This document shows, in pieces, positions 1-5,931 of a DNA stretch of 9,307 nucleotides. Where the stretch lies: NCBI GenBank assembly GCA_027076405.1, contig JALTJN010000510.1, positions 1 to 9,307 on the forward strand, in the 5' to 3' direction. The translations under genes were made by a program, and so were the position numbers. This DNA comes from Chromatiales bacterium (GTDB lineage: Bacteria > Pseudomonadota > Gammaproteobacteria > UBA6429). The first letter of the stretch is position 1; each line of letters opens with the position of its first letter. The notes beneath the pieces were generated by a model, which worked only from the letters and a program-made list of their open reading frames with translations, was not told the DNA's origin and ran no database searches.

Positions 1-309
1 GCTGCCTATTTTGCAGTGATGTTTAGACGAGCTGACTTGAATACATTTGGATTACTAGCAGAAGAATATGGCCGGGGAATGTTTGAAGATGATGATCACT
101 GTGCCATGATTAAGTCCAAAGGATATATCTGTGCGTTAGCAGAAGATGCATACGTTCATCATCATCATTCCGCAACTTTTTCAAAGCTGAAAGAGGGAGA
201 AAAAGAAGCACTCTTTGAATCCAATAAGAAAAAATTTGAACAGAGATGGGGGGCTTGGCAACCTCATCAATATAGAAAAAAACGCTCTTTAACGACATTG
301 GATAGTTGA
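1..309 (+). CDS. Family 2 glycosyltransferase, C-terminal fragment (5' end outside window)
   Basis: The reading frame is open from base 1 to the TGA at 307-309, so only the last 102 codons are present and the apparent ATG at 16 is internal. The fragment has the typical second half of a GT-A fold, family 2 glycosyltransferase: a FRR segment (about residues 8-10), a glycine-rich 'GLLAEEYGRGMFEDDD' stretch (residues 17-32) with the acidic E-D-D-D cluster that in this family lies near the acceptor and catalytic base, then 'AEDAYVHHHHSATF', the usual His-containing end of the catalytic domain. A Lys/Glu-rich tail follows and no membrane segment is seen, so the protein is probably cytoplasmic or peripheral. 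It most likely adds a sugar to a growing polysaccharide or glycan. Donor and acceptor cannot be told. It sits immediately before a sulfotransferase-like gene, probably in the same transcript. Confidence 0.85.
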   Translation, partial: AAYFAVMFRRADLNTFGLLAEEYGRGMFEDDDHCAMIKSKGYICALAEDAYVHHHHSATFSKLKEGEKEALFESNKKKFEQRWGAWQPHQYRKKRSLTTLDS

Positions 310-311
310 GG
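308..311 (+). promoter_or_regulatory. Ribosome binding site deciding the sulfotransferase start
   Basis: GAGG lies six bases before GTG 318 and covers the stop codon of the preceding glycosyltransferase gene. It supports GTG 318 rather than TTG 306 as the start, since TTG 306 has only a poor GGA three bases ahead of it. Confidence 0.5.
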
Positions 312-317
312 CTAATA

Positions 318-1106
318 GTGCGAACCGTTATCTGTCATTATCACATTTACAAGAACTCAGGGACGAGTTTCGATTCACTGCTCACAAAGAATTATGGTGA
401 TCGTCACATCTGTTTTGATGGACCGTTCCCATTTTTTACCATTGATCAGGAGCAGCTTGCTCGTGTAATCGATAGAAAAGTTGATGTAATCGCATTTTCA
501 TCACATCAAATCCAGCTCCCGGTACCCGCTTCACTTGACTATCTTGTTTTACCGGTGGTTTTTGTAAGGCACCCAATTTTACGCGTGCTATCAATCTATA
601 AATTCAAGCGCCAGACATTTGATGGAACAACAACATCTAAGGCTGCTCAGAAAATGTCATTTGATGAATGGGTGAGCTATTGTTTTTCAGATCGACAAGA
701 GATAACCCATGTTTCAAATGCCCAAACCAGGTTGCTTAGCGCCGCTAGTCGGCAGAGGCCACTGATGCGCAGAAAACCATATGGTATGGAATATGACATA
801 CACCAAGCCATGAGAAATATAGAAAATGTTCAGTTATTGGCCAGAACGGAATTTTTCAATCAGGACGTTTGGCGCTTTACGGAAATATTATGTCGGTATG
901 ACATTGAGTTTAATTTTATTGCGATAAACCCGCAAAATATTACAAGCAAAAATCACCATAAACCTATCAATGAACGAATTGATATAGTTAGGCAAAAGCT
1001 ATCTAAAAAAAACCATCAAAAACTGCTAGATGCTAATGAACAGGATGCGCTTCTTTTTGATTATGCAACAAGTTTAATAGTTGCGCATGAAGCAACAAAT
1101 TTTTGA
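318..1106 (+). CDS. Sulfotransferase-like protein (PAPS-dependent type)
   Basis: The product is about 262 residues and soluble. The N-terminus carries 'HYHIYKNSGTS' (about residues 7-17 counted from the GTG), which matches the H-I-x-K-x-x-G-T-S loop that binds the 5'-phosphosulfate of PAPS in sulfotransferases of the heparan/chondroitin type. A second motif, 'FVRHPILRVLSIYKF' (about residues 82-96), matches the 3'-phosphate-binding R-x-P-x-x-R-x-x-S-x-Y element. 'NAQTRLL' further on is also common in this group. The likely role is transfer of sulfate to a sugar of the polymer made by this locus; the acceptor is unknown. For the start I favour GTG 318 because GAGG at 308-311 sits six bases upstream. 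TTG 306, which overlaps the previous stop as TTGA and follows an in-frame TAG, would add four residues but has no good ribosome site. Without a homology search a related nucleotide-binding fold cannot be excluded. Confidence 0.78.
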   Translation: MRTVICHYHIYKNSGTSFDSLLTKNYGDRHICFDGPFPFFTIDQEQLARVIDRKVDVIAFSSHQIQLPVPASLDYLVLPVVFVRHPILRVLSIYKFKRQTFDGTTTSKAAQKMSFDEWVSYCFSDRQEITHVSNAQTRLLSAASRQRPLMRRKPYGMEYDIHQAMRNIENVQLLARTEFFNQDVWRFTEILCRYDIEFNFIAINPQNITSKNHHKPINERIDIVRQKLSKKNHQKLLDANEQDALLFDYATSLIVAHEATNF

Positions 1107-1280
1107 AATAATGAGGGTAAGTTGAATAGCAATAATCATCAAGATGGCTCCGATTTTTCTTATATTAAAGGAGAGTTTAAATATCGACCTCTGGGAGTTA
1201 TTTTTTGTCAAACATTATTAATGTGCCTTGTTCCTTTCAAAAAATGAGATATTGGGATCGTCACGCGGGAATGAAGTGTG
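1107..1280 (+). other. Intergenic gap separating the two gene runs
   Basis: This is the only gap of more than about 20 bases in the window. I looked for sigma-70-like elements: TATATT at 1161-1166 resembles a -10 box but has no matching -35, and TTGTCA at 1205-1210 resembles a -35 but has no -10 at 16-18 bases. There is no GC-rich hairpin followed by a T run, so no intrinsic terminator is visible. A 5-bp inverted repeat (CGTCA 1259-1263, TGACG 1282-1286) spans the start region of the next gene but is too short to trust. The gap contains a possible 41-codon ORF, listed separately. An activator-dependent or non-sigma-70 promoter remains possible. Confidence 0.5.
1122..1247 (+). CDS. Possible small ORF of 41 codons, or remnant of a gene start
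   Basis: A TTG codon at 1122 follows GAGGG at 1113-1117 at a good spacing and opens 41 codons ending in TGA at 1245-1247. The peptide has a polar first half and a short hydrophobic segment, 'PLGVIFCQTLLMCLVPF', close to the C-terminus, ending in Lys-Lys. I do not recognise it. It is in the same frame as the following GT-C gene, separated from it by two in-frame stops (1245 and 1272), so it could be a true small membrane peptide, a leader, or the decayed N-terminus of a lost gene. A chance ORF is also quite possible. Confidence 0.25.
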   Translation: MNSNNHQDGSDFSYIKGEFKYRPLGVIFCQTLLMCLVPFKK

Positions 1281-3713
1281 ATGACGCGGTCTAGTTTAAT
1301 TTTAGTGATAATTGCGTTGTTAATTGGTGCTTACGCAACCTTTTATGGATTATCACAGATGCACTGGCCCACAGTGTCCTCTTTAAGTTGGAATGCTCTA
1401 TATCATTTTTTAGGCCCTCTTGCAGTTGGAATTATTGTTGTTGAGGTAATTTCAATGTGGCTTAGGGTCGGGCGTTTGACTGCTGGCGCTATCACAATTA
1501 GTTTAATTTCCATTTTGACTGGTATTATCTGGCCCCTTTTTATCAGTATCTTTTTTGCTCTTGCTTCCTTTGTGTTAGGGCAGGCGGTACTATCAGTTTT
1601 AAAAATTAACAAAGATAGAGTATCTATTCTTACTGCCTTATTAATTGGAGCTGGTGTATATGGCACTGGTGTTGGTTTATTAGCCCATTTTCCAGTCAAT
1701 TATCCAGGAGTGTATGGGATTGCTTTACTCCTTCCAGTAATACTTGGGTGGCACTCAGTAGCTAATGCTGCTCAAATGCTTAAACAATTTAGATTTCAAC
1801 CTGCTGAGTTTAGATACCTTGACTTAGCAATCACTTTAATTGCACTGGTGCACTTTTCTGCTGCCTTAATGCCTGAAGTAGGGCATGATGCTCTTGCAAT
1901 GCATCTATTTATTCCCGGTCATTTATCTCATCACCATGAATGGGGCTTTGATGTAAACACTTATGTCTGGGCTGCTATGCCAATGATGGTGGATTGGATC
2001 TACTCATTTGTATATATTCTGGCGGGAGAAACTGCAGCGCGATTGATTAATGTGGGCTCTATTTTTGCGCTCAGTTGGTTGCTTCGTGATCTGGTTATTT
2101 GGGCAGGTGGTAATGCGCAGGGAGCAAGATGGGCAGTCCTCATTTTTTTGGTAACTCCACTTACCTTTCTGGAAACAAGTAGTTTATTTATTGAGTCGAT
2201 TTGGGCATCTTTTATCGTTGCTGGAGCATTGTCAATTTTCAAGGCTCTATCATCAGATAATGCTCCTACGGAACATTTACCAGTAGCAGCCTTCCTGCTG
2301 GGTTGCGCGCTAGCATCTAAAGCGGTCACGCTTACCATTCTGCCCGTGCTCTTCCTGTTATTAATTGTACGCTATCGTGCTTGGCTTAAAGTGGGCGTGC
2401 TTTCTGCCATCCTATTGGGGTTGGCGTTGTTTCTGGTAATAGGTATTATTCCATACATCACCGCTTGGGCTATTACAGGAAATCCGGTATTTCCATTTTT
2501 TAATGGGTATTTTCAGGCGCCACAATATCCTGCTGTAAACTTTTCAGGGTCACCTTATTTTGAAAAGGGTGTTTCATGGAATACTATTTATCGAATTACG
2601 TTTGATTCTGGTCGATACCTAGAGGGCAAACCTGGTGCAGCTGGTTTTCAGTGGCTTTTGTTATTATTACCATCCATAGCACTGTTTATAACCACATGGA
2701 ACCGTAGAGGGCTAGTATTAATTATTGTTGGAGTTTTGTCAGTGGCACTGACTTTCCAGCAAACGGCTTATCTAAGGTATATATTTCCCGCATATGTTAT
2801 TCTTTGTGCCGCTATTGGGTTTGCCCTTTCAGTAATTTTTACAAATGGAAGTGTTATTTCACACAGGTTTGTTGTGATAATCAGCACCATAACCGTATTT
2901 TTTAACATCCTGTTTTTTAAAACAGGAACACATTATGGGAATATTGCCCTTAAACCTTTGTTAAGTGAGGCAGGGCGCTATCGGTATTTACAACATCGGT
3001 TGCCAGTTAGAAATGCAGTTGATCTTGTTAATCAATTGAATATAAATAAAACTCCCGTTGCAGTTTTTGCCCCGCCACTTATGGCTGGTTTACATTCTGA
3101 TGCGCTTTATCCAAGCTGGTATAACCATAAGTTTCAATCTTTAATTCAGAGCGCTGATACTGCCAACACTATTGCAGATGTATTATTTAGTAAGGGAGTT
3201 GATTATATTATTCTTGACGAACATTGGGGCAAACTTGAAAAACGCTTGATTATCAATAAAGTTACTAAAGAAATTTTAGATCTTGGTTCAATTTCAGTTA
3301 GAGTTTTGCGAGAAGAGTATCAATTTAATACCGAATTACTGAATGATACAGGTTTTTCCGAAGGTGGTTCATGGCAGCTGTCAGAGGGTGCCAAAGTAGT
3401 AATAAATGGCGTTATAATTAGACGGAAATCTGCTGCTATTCAGGTTGTGCCAGTAACACCTGGGGGTCATTATTTATTTACCGTTAAAGCTAGTTGTTTA
3501 AGTAAACCTGCAAAGGGACGCTTGCAGATCAATTGGCTAGATATTGAATCTAGATTTCTTACCACTGATATACGGGTGTTTGACTGCACCCAATTAGCAA
3601 GCTCTCATTCAATGGCAGTGGTTGCGCCAAATGATGGTTTCAATGCTGTTATTTATGCTACAGGCCATACGGATGAGCCTCTTGTTATACATGAGGTGTC
3701 TTTCAGGAAATGA
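1281..3713 (+). CDS. GT-C type membrane glycosyltransferase with C-terminal beta-sandwich-like domain
   Basis: This is a large integral membrane protein of about 810 residues. Roughly residues 5-550 hold a dozen or so hydrophobic helices. The loop 'PEVGHDALAMHLFIP' (about 199-213) carries acidic residues E200 and D204 early in the membrane domain, as in polyprenol-phosphate-dependent GT-C enzymes (GT39/ArnT-like), and 'AYLRYIFPAY' (about 497-506) is a typical late-helix motif. After the membrane domain comes a soluble region, then about residues 683-811 form a segment rich in alternating beta strands ('NTELLNDTGFSEGGSWQL', 'GGHYLFTVKASC', 'GRLQINW', ending 'VIHEVSFRK') that looks like a carbohydrate-binding-module jelly roll. 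It probably transfers a lipid-linked sugar at the periplasmic face. ATG 1281 is preferred; GTG 1278 just before it would add one residue. An in-frame TGA at 1272 blocks any earlier start. The stop overlaps the next start as ATGA. The specific family and substrate are not identifiable by eye. Confidence 0.8.
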   Translation: MTRSSLILVIIALLIGAYATFYGLSQMHWPTVSSLSWNALYHFLGPLAVGIIVVEVISMWLRVGRLTAGAITISLISILTGIIWPLFISIFFALASFVLGQAVLSVLKINKDRVSILTALLIGAGVYGTGVGLLAHFPVNYPGVYGIALLLPVILGWHSVANAAQMLKQFRFQPAEFRYLDLAITLIALVHFSAALMPEVGHDALAMHLFIPGHLSHHHEWGFDVNTYVWAAMPMMVDWIYSFVYILAGETAARLINVGSIFALSWLLRDLVIWAGGNAQGARWAVLIFLVTPLTFLETSSLFIESIWASFIVAGALSIFKALSSDNAPTEHLPVAAFLLGCALASKAVTLTILPVLFLLLIVRYRAWLKVGVLSAILLGLALFLVIGIIPYITAWAITGNPVFPFFNGYFQAPQYPAVNFSGSPYFEKGVSWNTIYRITFDSGRYLEGKPGAAGFQWLLLLLPSIALFITTWNRRGLVLIIVGVLSVALTFQQTAYLRYIFPAYVILCAAIGFALSVIFTNGSVISHRFVVIISTITVFFNILFFKTGTHYGNIALKPLLSEAGRYRYLQHRLPVRNAVDLVNQLNINKTPVAVFAPPLMAGLHSDALYPSWYNHKFQSLIQSADTANTIADVLFSKGVDYIILDEHWGKLEKRLIINKVTKEILDLGSISVRVLREEYQFNTELLNDTGFSEGGSWQLSEGAKVVINGVIIRRKSAAIQVVPVTPGGHYLFTVKASCLSKPAKGRLQINWLDIESRFLTTDIRVFDCTQLASSHSMAVVAPNDGFNAVIYATGHTDEPLVIHEVSFRK

Positions 3714-4714
3714 ATAGTTATCTGATGTCTGATATCGATAAGATAGCACGCGTTGCTGTTGTAATTCCCTCATATAAGGTAACGCAGCATATTGTTGAGA
3801 TTATAGAGAAAATCCCAACTATGGTTTGGCGTATATATATAGTTGATGATGCCTGCCCTGATTGCTCTGGAAAATTTGTCGAAGAATGTATAAGTGATAA
3901 GCGGGTGCAAGTGATTTACCATGAATATAATCAAGGGGTAGGCGGGGCTGTTATGACGGGATACCAAGCTGCTATTGATGATGGCGCCGACATTGCTGTA
4001 AAGATTGATGGTGATGGACAGATGAATCCTGGTTTAATTCCATACTTTATCGAGCCGATACAGTCAGGTGAGGCAGATTATACAAAGGGCAATCGTTTCT
4101 ATGACCTTGAAAAAATTTGTGAAATGCCATCTGCAAGATTGTATGGTAATGCAGTGTTGTCATTAATGACTAAACTATCATCGGGATATTGGAATCTGTT
4201 TGACCCCACAAATGGCTACACTGCTATTCATGCTGATATTGTAAAGCGACTCCCATTTGATAAAATTAGCCGCCGTTATTTTTTTGAAACTGACATGTTA
4301 TTTCGACTCAATACATTACGTGCAGTTGTTGTAGATGTACCCATGGATGCTAAATATGGTGAAGAAATTAGCAGCCTTAAAATTTCAAGAGTTGTGGGGG
4401 AGTTTTTATTCAAGCACACACGCAACTTCATAAAAAGAATATTCTATAACTATTATTTACGTGATCTTTCGCTGGCATCAATAGAGTTGCCTGTTGGCAT
4501 AGTAATGTTATTTTTTGGAATTGGTTTTGGAGGTTATCACTGGCTGGAATCTGCTCAGCTAGGTGTGCCGACTCCTGCTGGAACTGTGATGTTAGCAGCT
4601 ATGCCATTATTGATGGGGCTTCAACTAATACTTGCCTTCATAGGTTATGATGTTGCATCTGTACCCACACGCCCAATCCATCGGAAGCGCCTTAAAGCCA
4701 CTTCTGCTTTCTAA
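3710..4714 (+). CDS. Polyprenol-phosphate glycosyltransferase, family 2 (DPM1/GtrB-like)
   Basis: The 334-residue product starts with a family 2 GT-A domain: 'VAVVIPSYKV' (about 15-24), 'IYIVDDACPD' (about 42-51) for nucleotide binding, 'NQGVGGAVMTGYQAA' (about 74-88), the metal-binding DxD as 'KIDGDGQM' (D100/D102), and 'DPTNGYTAI' (about 165-173). 'YGEEISSLKI' (about 216-225) matches the region after the catalytic domain in dolichol/undecaprenol-phosphate sugar transferases. Two hydrophobic helices close the protein (about 259-279 and 290-314), the GtrB/ArnC type of membrane anchor. It most likely loads a sugar from a nucleotide donor onto polyprenol phosphate on the cytoplasmic face, feeding the GT-C enzyme encoded just upstream. 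ATG 3710 overlaps the previous TGA by four bases. Its ribosome site is awkward: AGGA at 3705-3708 is too close and GAGG at 3693-3696 rather far. ATG 3725 is an in-frame alternative that drops five residues. Confidence 0.88.
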   Translation: MNSYLMSDIDKIARVAVVIPSYKVTQHIVEIIEKIPTMVWRIYIVDDACPDCSGKFVEECISDKRVQVIYHEYNQGVGGAVMTGYQAAIDDGADIAVKIDGDGQMNPGLIPYFIEPIQSGEADYTKGNRFYDLEKICEMPSARLYGNAVLSLMTKLSSGYWNLFDPTNGYTAIHADIVKRLPFDKISRRYFFETDMLFRLNTLRAVVVDVPMDAKYGEEISSLKISRVVGEFLFKHTRNFIKRIFYNYYLRDLSLASIELPVGIVMLFFGIGFGGYHWLESAQLGVPTPAGTVMLAAMPLLMGLQLILAFIGYDVASVPTRPIHRKRLKATSAF

Positions 4715-4726
4715 AGAGAACATGTA

Positions 4727-5518
4727 ATGAGAAAGCTGCTTGACTTGTTACGTGACCCATCAGTTGAGGGAGTAAATGTTGATGCTGAAGACAGGTTAGT
4801 CATACATCGTGAAATGCTGGCTCATAAACAGATGTTGCGTGAGGTGTTTATAGAGTTTCACCGCATATTTCATAAGCTAGATGATAAATATTTTTCTGCA
4901 TCAGGATCAAGGATTGAAATTGGTGCGGGTATTGCGCCTATCCGTGATTCTTACTCAGATGTCTTGGCTACAGATGTAGTCTATGGAGATCACCTCGACC
5001 AAGTGCTTGATGCTGAAAATATGGACTTGCCTGATAGCTCTGTTCGCACGATATATGGGCAGAATTGCTTCCATCATTTTCCACACCCAGATCGATTCTT
5101 TTCTGAGTTGAATAGGGTGCTTGCACCAGGTGGAGGTGCTATTTTGCTTGAGCCATATTACGGGCCTTTCGCTACTTTTTTATTCAAACGCCTTTTTAAA
5201 ACGGAAGGCTTTGATAAAGAATTTCCATCATGGGAAATGCCATTGGCAGGGCCAATGAATGGGGCTAATCAAGCGCTAAGTTATATTGTTTTTGTGAGAG
5301 ATAGAGTTGATTTTGAGCGCAAATACCCAAAACTAGAGATCACCCACCAACAATTATGCCAAAATCACTTCAAGTATCTCATATCAGGCGGGTTAAATTT
5401 TAGGCAGCTACTGCCGAATTGGGTGACGCCTGTGATAAATATTGTTCAGATTATTCTATCCCCATTGAATTTCTGGCTATCGTTACACCATATTGTAGTT
5501 ATAACGAAGCAATCATAA
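4727..5518 (+). CDS. Class I SAM-dependent methyltransferase (Methyltransf_11-like)
   Basis: The 263-residue product is predicted to be cytoplasmic. The SAM-binding Rossmann motifs are in order: motif I 'RIEIGAGIAP' (about 62-71), acidic residue D83 in 'LATDVVYGD', 'DAENMDLPDSSVRTIYGQN' (about 95-113) for the adenine-side and motif II region, 'CFHHFPHPDRFFSELNRVLAPGG' (about 114-136) as the usual post-motif helix and turn, then 'AILLEPYY'. The C-terminal third is specific to the protein and ends in a fairly hydrophobic stretch and a final 'HHIVVITK' strand. It probably methylates a sugar hydroxyl, amine or a glycan intermediate; the acceptor cannot be read from sequence. ATG 4727 has AAGAGAA at about 4714-4720 as ribosome site. 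The gene lies between the two membrane partners of the lipid-linked sugar pathway and ends in TAATG, overlapping the GtrA-like gene by one base. Confidence 0.88.
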   Translation: MRKLLDLLRDPSVEGVNVDAEDRLVIHREMLAHKQMLREVFIEFHRIFHKLDDKYFSASGSRIEIGAGIAPIRDSYSDVLATDVVYGDHLDQVLDAENMDLPDSSVRTIYGQNCFHHFPHPDRFFSELNRVLAPGGGAILLEPYYGPFATFLFKRLFKTEGFDKEFPSWEMPLAGPMNGANQALSYIVFVRDRVDFERKYPKLEITHQQLCQNHFKYLISGGLNFRQLLPNWVTPVINIVQIILSPLNFWLSLHHIVVITKQS

Positions 5519-5931
5519 TGAGTTTTATTCGTTATATTGCTATCCAATTATTTGCCTATTGTATTGATATTGGTGGGTTTTTAGCGTTAATCTACCTGGG
5601 GGTTTTTGGGCCGATTATTTCTAATATACCGGGTAAAATAGCGGCTGGTTTTTTTGCTTTTATAGCGCATCGAAGTTTTACTTTCCGCCTTGATAAAAAT
5701 AATCATAATAGAAAACAAATGTATCGTTATTTTTTGCTACTAGGATTAAATGTACCTGTCTCTTCAGTAATGTTAGCACTTGTGCTGTTAATAATTGACA
5801 ATTCTATTTTCGCAAAATTATTATCTGATGCGTTTATTGTAATATTTAGCTTTTGGTTGAGTAAATCATGGGTTTTTGTTCCAAGTATTGAAGGTAATGA
5901 CATATCCTCTCATAAGAGAATAGTGCCTTGA
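5518..5931 (+). CDS. GtrA-like four-helix membrane protein (putative lipid-linked sugar flippase or scaffold)
   Basis: With ATG 5518 the product is 137 residues, the normal size for the GtrA family (PF04138). The same frame stays open upstream to 5419, but that part lies inside the methyltransferase gene and is best left out. Four hydrophobic helices are visible (about 5-28, 33-52, 70-93 and 99-118). The loop 'AFIAHRSFTFRLDK' (about 47-60) and the ending 'SFWLSKSWVFV' (about 111-121) match the conserved N-K/R-x-[FW]-x-F type elements of GtrA proteins. Family members are proposed to move polyprenol-phosphate sugars across the inner membrane or to help recruit a glycosyltransferase. The neighbouring GtrB-like transferase and GT-C enzyme fit this. 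The start overlaps the upstream stop by one base (TAATG) with only a weak GAAG ahead, so translation is probably coupled. Confidence 0.87.
   Translation: MSFIRYIAIQLFAYCIDIGGFLALIYLGVFGPIISNIPGKIAAGFFAFIAHRSFTFRLDKNNHNRKQMYRYFLLLGLNVPVSSVMLALVLLIIDNSIFAKLLSDAFIVIFSFWLSKSWVFVPSIEGNDISSHKRIVP

Noticed and set aside
157..171. Run of CAT/CAC codons giving four consecutive His residues
   Set aside because: It falls at the conserved His position that ends the family 2 glycosyltransferase catalytic domain, so it is not an unusual tandem repeat.
1259..1286. Inverted repeat CGTCA/TGACG and direct repeat ACGCGG around the GT-C start
   Set aside because: Arms of only five bases with an 18-base loop and a six-base direct repeat are too weak to support a regulatory site.
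1403..1699. Minus-strand ORF of 98 codons opposite the GT-C gene
   Set aside because: It lies within the helix-coding part of the GT-C gene on the other strand and has low-complexity Lys/Pro-rich content with no family features.
2000..2338. Minus-strand ORF of 112 codons opposite the GT-C gene
   Set aside because: It lies wholly inside a well-supported membrane protein gene, has no recognisable motif and is a shadow of the coding strand.
2908..2927. Inverted repeat with 9-base arms (TCCTGTTTT / AAAACAGGA) and a two-base centre
   Set aside because: It is inside the GT-C coding region, AT-rich, not followed by a T run and not repeated elsewhere; a palindrome of this size is not surprising by chance in 9 kb when different loop sizes are allowed.
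4722..4729. Start-stop ATGTAA overlapping the methyltransferase ATG
   Set aside because: A minimal ATG-TAA can arise by chance in AT-rich sequence, and the ribosome site AAGAGAA is better spaced for ATG 4727.
5419..5517. Upstream extension of the GtrA-like frame into the methyltransferase gene
   Set aside because: The extra 33 codons overlap the methyltransferase and would place a polar tail before the first helix; ATG 5518 gives the normal family length.
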